In this document: positions 1 through 13,936 of the stretch, piece by piece | How positions within the stretch are numbered: position 1 is the stretch's first letter | Layout of the letters: the number at the start of each line of letters is the position of its first letter | DNA from: Psococerastis gibbosa | Taxonomy: Eukaryota; Arthropoda; Insecta; Psocodea; Psocidae | Length of the DNA: 64,000 nt | Reading direction: 5' to 3' | NCBI GenBank assembly: GCA_963971405.1 | Contig: OZ020486.1 | Location: forward strand, 28,729,419 to 28,793,418 | Made by a program: the position numbers and the translations under genes | Notes under the pieces: generated by a model | Databases searched by the model: none | The model's input: the letters and a program-made list of their open reading frames with translations, nothing else | What the model was told of the DNA's origin: nothing

Positions 1-1222
1 TCGTGATATTGTCAAAAAAAGCTTTTTCTTTGAACCCAATTTAAATTTTCTGTCTGCAAAATAATTATTCTGAGTCAAGTATTGCGCCAATACTTCCTGA
101 TGCCACATTTTTACTGTTTTGAAATGTCTCATTAATTTTCATACTTTGAATCGTTGCCGTGATGCCGTCCATGATAACTAAGTTTATCATTGTGGATAGT
201 TAAACATTTCGGCTAGTCGACTTCAGATAGTCATCAATGATTTTCGGATATGATTGGCATTGTTTCTGAATGAATTTTGGCTACTAAGTTAACAACTGGG
301 ACACGACAGATCCTCGATGTCAACCAACACATAAGGGACAATGGGCAAGCTAAGTACGACATGCTTACCATTTCCACAATGAAGCAGCGTGAGAGCTACT
401 TATATTTCCTGTTTGTATTGTACAACCTTTATAATTTTTCCTTTTGAATTTTAAGACATTAATTTAGTCAGCTTATATTGATGGCTGGCATGGAGGAACA
501 TACATTATCTCAAATATTTCCGAAAAAAACAGTGAAAAGCTCAGCGTTCTTCTTATTTTTGCTGTATGTACCCTTAAAACATAAGTTCAGAGTGACACCA
601 AATTTTGTAAAATTAAAACTGTAAACAAGGTGGCAAATATCTGACCAATGAGGCAAGCCTCACCTCACGTGATTGGTCCAATAACCTCCGGGGCATGGGC
701 GTTAATTCGGTGACGGCACACGCAGACATTATGAAAAGGAAATGGAGAAAAGATAAATATTGACGGCCTTCGGCCTTTATTGACGGAACGGAGAGGGGGA
801 GGGGGGGGAGGGGAGGGCTCTCGTGACTAGGGGAGGATAATTAGTTTTGCGTCCATCGATATTTCTTTACTCCCCCTCCCACCCTTATTTTACAATTGTT
901 AGAAAACTTGAGTTGGCTACAGCTATCAAAATTCTGCCAACTTTTGAATTCCTTTAATTTCACTGCTTGTAAACTTTCGCCCTGTACGAATTCCCCTTCA
1001 CATTTTCATTCAATTTTTTTATGCTCCGAATTGGAAAGATGTTTTTCAAGCACCTAGGCTACAAGATTATGTAATATTTGTGACTTAATGTAAATATTTT
1101 ATATTATATACTGTAAAAATCAATCCAATTTTCCGAATGTTGCCTGAAACCACTGATCCAATTGTATTGAAACTTTGGTAGGGTGTTCTAGGTTTCCGGA
1201 CTATACAAATATATAAATTAAA
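1..1222. other. AT-rich intergenic DNA
   Basis: No gene supported. A G-rich patch at 790-835 and a C-rich patch at 868-885 are the only marked structures. Confidence 0.6.
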
Positions 1223-1613
1223 TTAAGGCTGAGTGTTCAAAATGTTTTGTAAACAAGAAATTTGCTGATTTTTTGGCGAAAATAATTTATTGCTCATTCT
1301 ACAGATACAAAGATAACAAAGTGAACAGATAAAAAACTCATAAAAAACCCAAGTTATCGCAGGAAGTTTATATTTTCTGAACTGAAATATTATTACCTTA
1401 AAAAAATTGGATAAATAGCCTTAAACCCACTTTGTAGCACAGTTGTAAATCTGTAAGGGAAATAGACAGCTTTCACAGAAAGCGCGTATTTTTTAAGATT
1501 TTTCATCTGTTCCCTTTTATATCTTTGTGGCTGTGGAACGAGCAATTAATTAATTTCGTCCAAAAAGTACGATAATTTCTTGTTTACAAAACATTTTGAA
1601 CACTCAGCCTTAA
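1223..1613. mobile_element. TTAA-bounded foldback MITE (T1)
   Basis: Arms of ~120 bases (from 1223 and back from 1613) are inverted copies of each other, beginning TTAAGGCTGAGTGTTCAAAA. TTAA flanks both ends, as for piggyBac-type insertion. No coding capacity, 391 bases. Confidence 0.75.
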
Positions 1614-3957
1614 ATAGTTTCAAAATTGAGCGTTTAGTAAACATAACAAAAAGTAAACAAACAGAACGAAGAACTAGGCGATACGAAGTTTGATGATAAG
1701 TACATATTATAATAATTTTAATTTAAATTAAAGAAATGAAGTGAAACCTTATCTATTCTAATGCATACCATACTGTACCCAGATTCATTAGATCAAAGAA
1801 AAACAGTGTTTCGCGCTTTTCAATTCCTGGTCGCACTTGTGCATAATACTACAGTAGTAATTGCACAGTACGTATAACATAGTAAATTGAATAAAATTTT
1901 CCAAAATTCACTAAGTAAAGGATAATTATATTGTACAGTAGAGCTACTCATAAAACCCATGGTATTAAAGCTTAATAAACAAGCTTAATTTTAACTTTTC
2001 TGGAGCATGTGAATTTTGACGAAGCCCAGCCAGCACACCCAGCGAAAGAGGTAAAAATGTTAAATTACCAAATGTAAACGAAAAGAGGAAATTAATTTTC
2101 CAGCTGAAACATTTCTAATTCTTAACGATGTTGACATTAAAACATGCCTCTGGGAGTCCACTCACTGTCTCCCATGCGAAAACTTTCCAAATGGAAATAA
2201 CCGTATTTAAACTTGTTGAATTTAACGGGTTCCTTAGTCACTAATGAATAATAAAATATGCCCAAAGATGTCTCACTCGCAACATGAAATAGTAATGATG
2301 TCAATAATTGCATAATGGGCATTTGGACACTTTAATTTCACAAATGTACATTTATTTGTAAAATATAGCCCAATATTTTTTATATTTTTATGACACCAAA
2401 ACGCCCAAACCGTTAGTATTGTTCAGCATATTGCAATAGTAGAGTAGTGACCTCTTATTCATGCTGATAAATGCGATAATTTTACCACCAAAAGCTGCTA
2501 GGCTGTTTAAAAAAACAATTTATTTTTGAGTCGGGGATTCCTATTATTTTTCATTGGGCAGTCGCCAGCATCAAGTGCCAGTATACCTACTATAACGAGT
2601 AGGGAGTAACTACAAGTCTTATTTTTCATTCAAAAAAACAAAACAAAAAACAATACAACCCTAAACAACAGTGTCACCGGGTAGTAAAATAATTATTTTT
2701 GTGCAACACAAATTATTGGAATGATTTCTTCGAATAATTTTTAGATGTGGAACCAATCTAACAATGGGTACAATTGTCGTCAATGGGAAAAGAAAAAATG
2801 AGTGAAAATGGTTAGGGGAAGTTCCCCGACTATATCGGGGCACCAAACAACTAAAAACATTCACAAAACAGCTAATACAGTGTAAAAAAAAACAACGAGT
2901 TTCCCATCGTATTGTATTGTTATAGATTTATTGCCATCGCAATTAAAATATCAGAGGTTGTGTACAACGTTGTGCATGTATCTCCAATACAGGAGGATAG
3001 GTCCTCTCATATAAAACTAAAATAACACATTGTGTTGTATAGCATTTGCGGAGATTGCCGGAAAGTGGAAAAAGCTTAATTTATACAAAGCTTTCACAGC
3101 AATTTTATAGCTACCTACCAAAAAAGGATCCGGGAATATATTTGGGCTAAACAAAAACGGTCAGTATGAAAAAACGTACGTTTGGACAATACTAAAAAAA
3201 TTATACAGTATGTGATTTCGTGGAATCTGAAACAAAACACAACCCAAATTTTGATTACCATGCCTCTGGGTGATAAACAAAAAAAAAAGAGGATGGGCAG
3301 GGGGTGGGTGATAATGAAGCACGCTGACTGGACACAGCTGGAACTCGGTCTCCAGTCAATTGTCCATGCGATTCTGCTGACATAGCTATATCTAAATGAC
3401 TGTGCATGGACCGAAAAAAAAGGCCGGCCGCAGAGGCGATCTAACTACTGTCGCAACCATTTTAATTGCGGAGGCCTCAAATTAACGAGCCTGTGTTTCA
3501 GCCATGTAATGGTACAGTAGAAATTTCGAGTTTATGCTACGGTATTGCATATTCATTTGAAGCAGATCATAGGAAACGACATCACGTTATGGTACATTGG
3601 TGCAAGACATCAATGTACGAGTAATGCAATATAAGTATGGTTTGCAAGAATTTTAATAATTTCCAAGATAGCGACCATATTTTATTATTATTTTTACATG
3701 TATGTTCATGGAAATTTCGAGTCCACATATGCCTGCATTAAATTTATTTTATCGCCAGTTTTGTGCAGCGACAATATTCAAATATTGCATTCCTCGCTGT
3801 CTCTTGATGTTATATTCTACTAGTTATATGATTTTTAGGGGTCTTGAAATGCGATTCAACTTTATTTTAGAGTATTCGATGTTGGAAGCTCTTAATGAAA
3901 ATTGCGTGATGAAAGGTCACACACATTTTTTAAACTTAAAGGTACTACAGTACAGTC
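1614..3957. other. AT-rich intergenic DNA
   Basis: Only short random open frames. Homopolymer A runs near 2630-2650 and 2884. Confidence 0.6.
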
Positions 3958-4000
3958 CATGCTAGGTTGGCTTAGTAATAGAACAAAAAAAGTCAATATT
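3958..4000 (+). repeat. SINE family 1 tail fragment
   Basis: GCTAGGTTGGCTTAGTAATA with an A-rich end matches the 3' tail of SINE family 1. A TTTATTA tract and an AT run follow. Confidence 0.55.
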
Positions 4001-4018
4001 TATTTATTATTTATTTAT

Positions 4019-7000
4019 TAAATATATATATATTTTTTTAACGTGGGGGGTGAGCAACTGGGGCATTGGCCTAGTCTAGTTAGCAGAAACTGGGGTATGA
4101 ACTGGAAGGCGTCCGAGACTCAACAGATAAGAAACATTTTCGTACAAATATTTAACACAGACCATATACATATTTTATAATTTTTCCTTAGTCCAACCCT
4201 TATTGGGAGAAGGGCTTAAAGTCATTGAGGTAAGTTGTCATTATAATATTGTACAGTAAGACGCATTGTAAAGCAAACCAGGCTAAGCAGCTTAAGGAGA
4301 TCAAGATGGAAAATGGAAATTATTAATATTCGCGAATAATTTGAAGGAGGAGGATCTGAAAATGTAAATATTACCCTTCCCAGGCACGGTCATTTCCAAG
4401 ATAGTGGTCTATGCCCCTTTGAGAAGGGTTGCCGAGATTCATGAAATGCAAAATCCGCTGGGGGAGGCTTGATATCCTCCCAAGAGAAGCACAACTTGTT
4501 TAGCAAGAAGTAATTATCCGGCTTGGCTTAGCTCTCAGATTATTAGCTTTAACATAAATGCTCGCCTCGCGTCTACTTTTACCTCATCACTTTGTGGAGA
4601 AAGACACAGTACCGTCGCGTCGTTAATTATGGCCAAAATATTGATGCTCCACTAACTGCAAGCAGTCGCGTAAACAATTAATCCGTCTTAGATGTTGGAA
4701 ACGGAAATTTCAACAGTGTATATTAATACTCTAACCCTGTAAGCATAGTTTACATAATACAAGTTGGGGTTCTTCAGATGCAAAAAAAATACGATTTACC
4801 AAAAAGAGTAAGTGGGAATGCGTATCATCGATAAGAAGCACGAAGTTGCTTCTTCTATTAAGAACGTCACGTCACGTGGACAATAAGTAGAACATTGCTT
4901 CAGTAGTGAGTTCTACCCACCCCCAGTATTCTTAACAATAATTAGTACCTGACGTCAGGTATCACCCGATTCCACTATACCAACCCAAGAATAAACTATT
5001 GACAGTTTCTTCAAGCTCTTCAGTGTGAACGGATAAACCGAGGATGTATACTGTATTCATAGCATGCTCGGAAAAGTACCAATTTCTTGTAACGAATCGG
5101 GGAAAAATAACAGGAAGCAATCGGGTCATGCGTCATCCCCAGAATAGGGAACACAATTTAAGTTGGGTGGGAAGCAGTCAGAAGGTGTGGTGATTTGGGA
5201 GTCAACTCGGGCGCAATGGTGCAGAAAAAACTCGAGTTTCTGCGGCCCACATTCACATGATAATGAGCCCCCCCCCCCTCCCCACCTCATCCCTCCCACC
5301 CCACAATCAACTCCATCTGACACGTTTTTATTATTTGTGGATATTGCAAAGACACAAAAAATGCAAAAGCCATGGGCTATTATGGAAACTACTACTAACT
5401 ACTAAGGCTTTATGGTGATTCGTTCACAAAGGATGTATCAGTCTGTCCATTGTTGCTTGTATCAGGTGTGGCTTGACATTGAGGACGACGTATACGAGCT
5501 TGCCAACGGCCAAAATTCATGCGGAAACCATACCATAACCATACCAGTAATGTCCGAAAAATCAAATGGGCTACTGAAAGTAAGCATACATCAGTAAAAT
5601 GCCCTTTAGATAATAATAAAGGGTGCAGCACGAATTTGCCAATCGTCCGCGTTAAGCTGGGTTTAATACCTGACTACAGAGAGCGTGCCATTGAAAAATA
5701 AAACGCAGTTTTTTGTATATTTGTTGAGCTATGACTAAGAGCAAATAAGGTTTGCTGTAGTACCTGTGACAAAGCTCAGCAACAGCGGCAGTACTAAATT
5801 AATACAGTACATCGATACTTCCACAAAGAAAACAAAGAGAAAAAAAAATTGTAGGGATAGGTAATAGAATCACAAAATTTGCTTCGTTCGAGCTTCCCTT
5901 TCCTTCTAATGATTACAGCGAGCCCGAGACCAGGAAATCCGGCTCGTAGGGCCACAGAATAACAAATACACTATCTAAACCTCTAATGAAATTTTCACTT
6001 TCATTAGAAAGCTCTTACACAGGTTTATAAGATGAAAATTCGAGGAAAAGAGAATGAGAGAGGGAGAACATTCGTATATCTTCTCTTCAAGAGCAACAGA
6101 ACCTTTCAAAGGGATACCAGCAGGACATGCTTAAATTTAATTCATGGAAGCTGCGCTTTTCTTTAAGAAAGCCATCGACTAATAAACATCCCCGAAGCAC
6201 AGCATCCCTTTTCCAGTGACCCAAGTTTGCCCCTTCGACGTTAAGTTGACACACCCGTCAACAAGTTTCCTTTTCATCTCTAAAAGCTGCGTTGAGAAAA
6301 TGAAGTGACAAGTTAATCTTTGGTCACGGAAAATACTGTTTGATCTCTATTCAGCATTTTCCGATCAAAGCCTCCAGCTTTAACGTTTAAAATGACGTGA
6401 GCTACAATTCACTGTGTAACCGATTTTCATTTCATATACCTATTCTTTCTTAGAAAAAACACCAAGAACAAATTTTATCTTCCAACTTGGACTATAAATG
6501 AAAAATACCTGTACTTGAAATTGTGGGAGCTTTAAAATACTATCTGACGTTTTTATTTTGGGTGATTATTTAGCATAAAGTGTTATTTTGGCAGTACTAA
6601 AAAGTGGTCTTTGACATCAGGTAAGATTTTTTGGAATTTATGCAAGACAAAAGCATTTTTAATGATTTTTAAAAACGTTAGTAGGTACCTTCCTTAACCT
6701 CATTACAATGTATTAATCCGATTTTTGTCGGCAACTCGGCATAAACAAAAATTGATCCATAATATTTATAAAAATATGCACAATGCTTACCTTATGAGTT
6801 TCCTTACTCCAGGCACAGCGAGGAAGCGTCCACCAACCAATATCACAAAGCGAGTCACTTACACATGAAATATCAGTCCCTCTTTCCTTTCAATTACAAT
6901 TTTAACATACAGTATATAATATATAATATAATATCGTGCTTCTTTAAACAAGAGACCACTGATATGGAACCAGAGAAGGGGAGAAAAATTCCAGAATAAT

Positions 7001-7918
7001 GCTCAGTCGGCTGTTTGTGAGTTGGCGGCCGGAACATCAATATTTTGATAACCCCCCCCCCCCTCTCCCGGCTAGGGATTGAACAACCCCTTTTCCTGGA
7101 ACTGGAACTATCATCTGTTATTCAAAAAGCGATCCGTAAGGAATGTCTTCACGCATTGCAGGGTCTGTGAGCCTGATTGAAATAAATGAGGGGCTGGCCA
7201 CCCTCCCAACTGACCGCCCGACGCCCATCAGCAGTAACGCTTACGTCCCCCCTGGGGGTTGTGGTGGCCGTCCCAAGGGTGCACTGAAGTCAGCGGTTCG
7301 TATGGTTTATTTCCTTTACTTACTGACTACTCTAGGCTTTTGTGGTCACCTTTATAAAAAGTACAAAAAATGCTACCCCCATACGATTCAAGTTTGAATT
7401 AAATTTACAATAAATTGGTTCTACTGTGTTCTTGACTGTGAATTGTACGTAAGTAAGTTATTAATTTATTGCACAATGATTACACGCCCCATTATTCCAC
7501 CGAATAAATATTTGGAATGCTTATGTTGAAGAATATGATTTGAATCTGAATTTAGGTATTACCCTTTGAATGTGTGTAATAGGAGGATTAAAAAATTATT
7601 CAATACAACCCCAGCACTAAGTACTCAAGGTAGCAAGAGACTTGTATCACTGGCCGACGCTGAGGTAAAATAAAGTGTCGCATAGTAAGCTTAATATAAC
7701 GTACCATCACATAACGACTGAGCAATGAATCATTTAGCTGCAAGCGTGAGTAGAAGGCATTGAGTGTGTTTCTAAGTAAAATAATACACTACACATACTA
7801 CAAATACAATACTATTGCACGGTAATTTAAATTTATAATTTATATTGTTACAATAATTTATATTTATAATACAAAATAAGTCGTTTCATACCACACCAAT
7901 ATGTAGACAAGCACTCGA
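4019..7918. other. Intergenic DNA with one R4 copy
   Basis: Apart from R4 at 5432-5600 and C-runs at 5269 and 7052 I see no gene. A more GC-rich patch at 7143-7290 has an open frame of 84 codons that I do not recognise. Confidence 0.5.
5432..5600 (+). repeat. Dispersed repeat R4, copy 1
   Basis: Four loosely conserved copies (also 27213, 27432, 47222) share GTCCATTGT-ACTTGTA, GGTTGACATCGAGGA, CAGTTTGCCAACGGCC and AATAATGTCCGAAAA. Unclassified. Confidence 0.5.
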
Positions 7919-8303
7919 GCGCCTTTTCCGAGTCAAAGGGAAGTAACTCAAAAAAAATCAAAAAATGAGTGTTTGGTATCAAAAAAAGAAGAAAAAAATT
8001 CTCCGTTGAATGAAACAGAAGTAAATCAGAGAAAAAAATCTGGATTCAAATTAAATGAGTTAATTCTCTTTCTGAGCAAAAAAAATCCCCGCATGTTACG
8101 CTACTTGGTATAGAAGTAACTCCACATCCTTCTATACGGCCCGATTTATATGGCTACAGCAGCCTGCTCCAAATGGAAGCAACTCGAGCTCCTTTATTTA
8201 TTTTATTTGAAAAAAAATCAAAAAGAAAAAAACGCCAAAACTATTTTTGCAATTTACTCGAACTAAAAATTTTGAGTTACTTCCCTTTGACTCGGAAAAG
8301 GCG
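7919..8303. mobile_element. Foldback MITE with ~36-bp terminal inverted repeats
   Basis: The left end GCGCCTTTTCCGAGTCAAAG is mirrored at 8303, and the inverted match extends through GGGAAGTAACTCAAAA. The interior is poly-A/poly-T rich and non-coding. I cannot define a target duplication. Confidence 0.7.
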
Positions 8304-8994
8304 TAATGTTAGATTGGTGCGCCAAAGGTACCCCGCAAACCGATGGTTATACATTCCCAAAACAAAATACTAAAATTTATGAAGATAAATACACGAATTA
8401 ATTATTATTAATATTATGAATAAGCCGCATTCTGCCGCGTTACCAATAAAATATGAGATATCAGAGCTGGCTAGATTTTAATTTTATGACTTAAACAATA
8501 AACAAAGAGCATTAAGTAAATGAAATGGAGGCATGTAATGACTAGAGACATCTGAAAGGGTTCAAGGAAATGTTAGATGCATGTGCCGACAGCTACCCTT
8601 GAAATGGGCGTTAATTGTTGGCTAAAGTGCTAAATGCTAACATCTGAATTAGAGTGTAACGCAGGGGAGGGGCCACTTGCGTGGCTCAGTCCAATATTTT
8701 ACCCCTTCCCCTAATATTTATCTCTTGCTTTGCTAGGGGATCTTCTGGGGCGCCATCCCCGCAAGAGCTAATTTAAATCACCACACGCTGGCTTTTTCCT
8801 ATAAATAATGACCAATGTCTACATTAATTTACCAATCTCTTGTTATAGCCTGTAGAGACTAATAATTGATGAAGTCGGTTCTTTTCCGCGTGTTCCCTCG
8901 TAGCCTTTTGGAGAATGAAATGAAAACGATTTTATACTTTGCCTTTAATCCAACTGATAAGCTTTTCACCAACGCTGTTTTATTTTTTATAATC

Positions 8995-9454
8995 AATAAT
9001 GCACTGCCTCGCACAAGCCGACTTTACAAGAGTGGGAGAAATATCGGACCGTGAAACCCGGCGGGCCGACATCGACTTCCACATTCCCCGAACTCGAAGA
9101 CATGGCACCGACAATTTCATTCTAATAAAGGGAAGGTTGCTGTTCAACCAGTCACCGGACCACATTAAGAGATTGCGTTCGGAGGCTAGGGAGTTCAGGC
9201 GAATATTACACACTTACCTGGTGGAGGGTGTGTTTTATTTGCTTGATGAGTTTCTGGGGAATGCGTAAATTAATTTGGCCGATTGTTCTTACAATGGGCC
9301 AATTTTATTTCGTTTTGTACATTTTCATTTTTTATATTGTTGGTGTTAGTTATCTAAGTTAAATGTTCCATGTTAAGTGTTTTTAGTTTAGTTATAATTG
9401 TATTGTATTACTGTATCCAATATAATTCATTCATTCATTCATTCATTCATCATA
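8995..9454 (+). mobile_element. 5'-truncated LINE 3' end with ATTC tail
   Basis: An open frame to 9268 encodes a reverse-transcriptase-type LINE C-terminus. Recognisable are FHIPRTRRHG, LFNQSPDHI and a terminal FYLLDEFLGNA, the pattern of I/Jockey/CR1-like ORF2 ends. About 160 bases of 3' UTR follow, ending in an ATTC microsatellite (~9425-9450). An 8-base target duplication TTATAATC flanks the element at 8987-8994 and 9455-9462. Confidence 0.72.
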
Positions 9455-9624
9455 TTATAATCGTACAGTAGGTAATTTTTCTTAGGCCCATTAATATTTT
9501 AGAATACGCATTTGCAGAGGATTTTTGCGTATTATTGTTTTATACCCGTGACAATCATATGTTAAAATACATTAATATTGTATATTATAAATTCAAAGTA
9601 TGGCAACATACTCGTAGCAATCGC

Positions 9625-9815
9625 ATTTGGCGATAGGCGGCTATTTATCGACTTCAATGGCCAGGAGGTAGCGTGCTTGTACATGTGCGAGTCTCTACAC
9701 GCCATGCAATCGGAGACGTGTCGTTACTCGACACAAGTACCTATTAGGTAACTTAGTGAGGCGACAAAAGAGGTCAATCGGATACATTCATTGAATTGTT
9801 TGTATGGGATTAACC
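9625..9815 (+). repeat. Dispersed repeat R3, copy 1
   Basis: About 190 bases matched in reverse at 25043-25222 and partly at 21645-21715. Shared landmarks are GGTAGCGTGCTTGTAC, GGAGACGTGTCGT and ACTCGACACAAGTACC. Unclassified. Confidence 0.65.
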
Positions 9816-10124
9816 TTTAAAAAAAAATTCCACTTGTCTTCAATAATTTTTGTTTTCAATTTTTTCCAATTTTGTAAGTTTGCCCGCCGTCTATCTTTTA
9901 ATTTACTTACTGAACGTAGATTAAGCTTTTTTTCAAATTGAAGCTGCACACGGGCTGAGCCCTGCAGCATATTACGATTACTGCAACTTAACTTCTTATG
10001 GAAATATAAATGTATTTTATTGTATTGTAATTATATAATCTACAAGAAATTTTATGATTTAAATGATGAAATAATTCGTTCGTTCTCAAGAAATTAATTA
10101 TAATAATTAATTATTTATCATCTC

Positions 10125-10240
10125 CAGAAGACGCCATTATTTATTTTTAGTTTGTTATTGTTTGCAAAGCCTGATTTTACTGTATGATCATTGGTCAATT
10201 TAGGAAGTTAAAATGGATAATGACATAGAATAAAACAAAA
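10125..10240 (+). repeat. Solo, diverged loop core of the foldback family
   Basis: GACGCCATTatTTatTTTTAGttTGT through GATTTTACTGTATGATCATTGgTCAATTT aligns with the central core of the composite foldbacks at 35642 and 50640, but no foldback arms are present here. Confidence 0.5.
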
Positions 10241-10938
10241 ATCTCATCTATTATTATTGCACAAATGACGGAATATTGACTAGAGGAATCAATCAATTAT
10301 AAAAGATGCGCAAAATAGGAATCCGACAATGTCACAAATGCGATGACTTACTTCTTCGAAGAAGAATTTTATTTATCGCTGAAAGTAAGACAAACCCATA
10401 AAAATATATTAGAAAAACCCGAAGAAAGTTACAAGAAGAAACATCGATTTGATGGAAATTGAAGTAATCCGTTATATGTGGCTCTGCCATATGCTCCCAA
10501 ATGCGTATAAATTTTCTCCACTCTGCTGACTCGTGGCAGCCAACTTAACAGCCGAAGCTCTCCACTATCATCATAAACTACAAAGTATGAAAAAGCGCTC
10601 ACGCATGCCACTATGCTGCGCGCCGGAAATTGGATTTTTTTATAGTAAAGCTCGGTGAAAAGCTAGCTGAAAGAATATATGAAGGTCGGCAGTATCTGTA
10701 CGGTAGTGACAGAGATGTTCCTTCCTTTGAATGCAAGGTTTATAATGTAGATCATTCTTCCGGCTTCAGCGAATACCGTCTGGCCCCACTTGAAATTTTT
10801 TATGAGACACCAACCAAGCGTTAGAGAAAATAGCAATAATTCAAAGCTCCTCATGAAATATGAATGATTTTGAGCCACGGAATATTTTCCGTTTTTATTG
10901 TTATTTAGTAGAGATCAGTTCCTTTTTCGTCCTTGACT

Positions 10939-11181
10939 CAGTGGCGGCGCTAGAAATTTTAAGGCAGGGGGCCATGGGGGGCGTGCCTTCTATCTGGGGG
11001 GCCAATGAAAAAACAAGCCATTTTTCATTGGGAGTAGGTATAATGAAAGTAAGTAACTTAATTGTAACCAGTTTTAATTCCGCTATATAACATGTAAAAT
11101 ATCTCAAAAATGGGGGAGGGGGGCAGGAGAAACTTTCAGGTGGGCCAGGCCCCACCGGGCACCCCCGTAGCGCCGCCACTG
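10939..11181. mobile_element. hAT-like non-autonomous foldback, 243 bp
   Basis: Perfect 14-base terminal inverted repeats CAGTGGCGGCGCTA / TAGCGCCGCCACTG, flanked by an 8-base direct repeat CCTTGACT (10931-10938 and 11182-11189). CAG ends and an 8-bp duplication are hAT hallmarks. The interior is G-rich and non-coding. Confidence 0.85.
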
Positions 11182-13741
11182 CCTTGACTCTGGCAGGGTT
11201 TTCCGTCCACTTAAATCGAAGGATTATTTTTGTATTGGTAACGTGCAAAATTGAATAATTTATTACAATATTATATATACTATGCAAGAGTTTCGGGCCC
11301 GACAAAGACCCCTGTATGGTACACAACACACTAATTTTGGATTGAAATGCATCACTATTTCCCCCAAGGTTTTATTATTGATTGAAAGACAAAACCGAAT
11401 TTCAGAAAGAGGGTTGAATTCATCCCCTAATGCATATCACACAACACAGCTCGAGATTGAAATTCTTAAATTATCTTGATTACCAGAAAGCCTATGTACT
11501 TTCTCCAGAATTCTTGCCAATTTAAAAGAATTTAATTAGTACACCCTTATATTGATGTTTATAAGTAGGTACCCATTTATAACTTTCTAAACTTAATACT
11601 GAATTATGTGTAGCGTCACACCCTCGCCTGGAACTACAGACAGCAGCCTCAGATTTTTTATATGAACGCAATATCGTCGGGGTTTCTCCTTTTTATACTA
11701 CTAACTAACAATGAAAGTTCCACAAAAATGAAAACGAATTGTTATCATAATCATTCATTTTTATCTTTACAACCATCCATAACTTCCCTCCAAAAAAAAA
11801 AACTGATGAGATGATAAATGTTCAAGTGTTAGTTTTGATTCATTGGAAAAGACGACAAAAAGTCAAAGAGAAAGATGGGACACAAAAAGGAAATGTAGCG
11901 ACACTTATTGCTTCCTGTTCTAGGTGTGTTATAAGAGAGAAAAGAAAGACCTGACACATGATTAATCGATCTGTTGATAAACTCTGAAAAGCCTTTGGGG
12001 AGAGAAAAAGTCGGCAAAGAATACTCATCGAACCTCAGGGTGGGAGTTGTAAATGGCAGAACAGTGGAGCAAGTGCAAGCAATACAACTTTCAGACTTTT
12101 TTCTAAGGGATTCCCCAACTTCAGCGGTGAATTCATTGCCTGTATCCCCAAAATATTCAATGTGTTTCCAAGATCAATTTTTTTACAATTTCATCGGAAA
12201 AGGATTTATTATGAAAGGCCAGAATACAATGGCGAGAAGTATATTTTATTGCCGAGATAGATTTGGCAGTTTGTAATAACAAACTAAAAGGAAAAGCTAA
12301 AGCCTCAAGTATGGCTGGCTGCACACAGCAATGCTTGAATCTAAGAATCGCTGAATGCATATGCATGGCTAATGAATACATACTACATCTAGGACGGTAT
12401 TAACATTTTGAACATAAAAGTAAATGCGGTATACAGTATGTAGTTTCAATGTCATTACTCCATTACATAGATAGACAAACATACAGTTGGGTAGGTACTC
12501 CTTCTGTATCACCAAAAAATATGACAGCGCTGAGCAGAGAAGAGTTCACTAAATACTGTTAATATGCCTGAAAATAGGGAGGGGGAAAGAAGAAAAGAAT
12601 TAATTCTCATAAATCGCCAAAATTTAATTTATGGCGGAAAATTCGAAACAGACTCGATATTTCCTTAATCACATCGAAAGAATGCGTTGTGGCAAGCAAT
12701 GCGAAACTGAATGTCAGGTATAGAAATTAACTACTTTCGTCAAATCATATTTAGTAAATTTAATCTCATAGCATAATATGTTTAAAAAATACTACAAATT
12801 TGAAAATGCCTAAGTTCAACATAAAGCATAGATTGCTTACTCAGTTTTTCGCATATGCCTCTTGCCAGCAACTTGCTCCAGTTGAAGAACAACTTATGAC
12901 TTCGATCGTTTCTTATATTTGTAGATAAGCATTTTATTTAGATATGCGGCAATATATACTTTTTCAACATAGACCCTTTTTCTCCCTTAACAGAGAAATG
13001 ACGCGCTCGTCTTGAGTAATAAAGAATTTAGTTGAGGGCGAAAAACAAACTAATATAAGTTTTCCGGAGCATTAGCCAATGAAAACACCCCGGAAGATTT
13101 CCACCGTCACATCGTAATGCACGTCATAAATAAGGGAGAGTTTTTTCCAAACAGTGCCCCACTGGGGTCGAAAGGGAGCTTGACCACTTTTATTTCCCCA
13201 ATGCATTCAACGGAAATAGGGGTGACAGTGAAAAATGGGCTTCCACCCTTCAGTCTACAGTGTACGTACAGTACAGGCCTAGAAACCATTTACACAACAC
13301 GTCCACTACCTCTAAAAACGTCAAATGTTGGTTTTTCTGCATGACTCGACGGACTACTCTGTTATTATTATTATTATAGCAGTAGCTTTAATTTCATGGC
13401 CCTTCACTTAACGGCTTTGCCAAGGGGGTTACGATTTCGAACTATAATGTGGAACAGTTGTATACTAAATACAATCGCTTCGCCATTGCCTCTTCAGTTT
13501 GTTGGACGATGTTCAACACGAGTATCTGCGCAGTGTCAGCACATCAAGAATTTGTAATAAACAGTAAGAAATCTGGTTTTTGTAAAACAAATGTGTGTGT
13601 AATAAAACACTTTGCCATAATGCACAGCAGACCATGATGCATACGATTTCTACGCTGAGGCAAATGTGTACAAAAGTTCTGCTTTCATAATTTCTTATTG
13701 TGTATCAACGGAATCGACGAATGTTATATTTGACCATATTA
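11182..13741. other. Intergenic DNA
   Basis: Open frames up to 100 codons (11974-12276) show no recognisable domain. A short (TTA)n tract at ~13361. Confidence 0.5.
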
Positions 13742-13936
13742 TTGCTTTCCTACTTATACGTAATAATAGGAAAGCTTTGGTTGGGATGGTCAAAATTTTC
13801 GATTCAGAGATTTCAGTGGATTTACACGTTTTGAGGTCCCAGGAACCCAAAAGAGTGTTTTTTATGAAATTCCTCAAATAATTAACTAATTGATAAATAG
13901 GAAAGCATGTTCGAGTAAACTCGGACCGGTCCTTTT
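13742..13936 (+). mobile_element. Internally deleted HINE copy (195 bp)
   Basis: Keeps the 5' end (TTGCTTTCC, GGTCCCAGGAACCCAAAA) and the 3' end (GGAAAGCATGTTCGAG, GGACCGGTCC) of the ~0.8 kb family, with everything between lost. Confidence 0.75.

Noticed and set aside
7143..7397. 84-codon frame in a GC-richer patch
   Set aside because: No start context, splice site or known motif that I could defend.
10901..11329. 142-codon minus-strand frame
   Set aside because: Runs straight through the hAT-like foldback and its target duplications; no domain.
11974..12276. 100-codon plus-strand frame
   Set aside because: No domain, no splice or promoter context, composition like the background.
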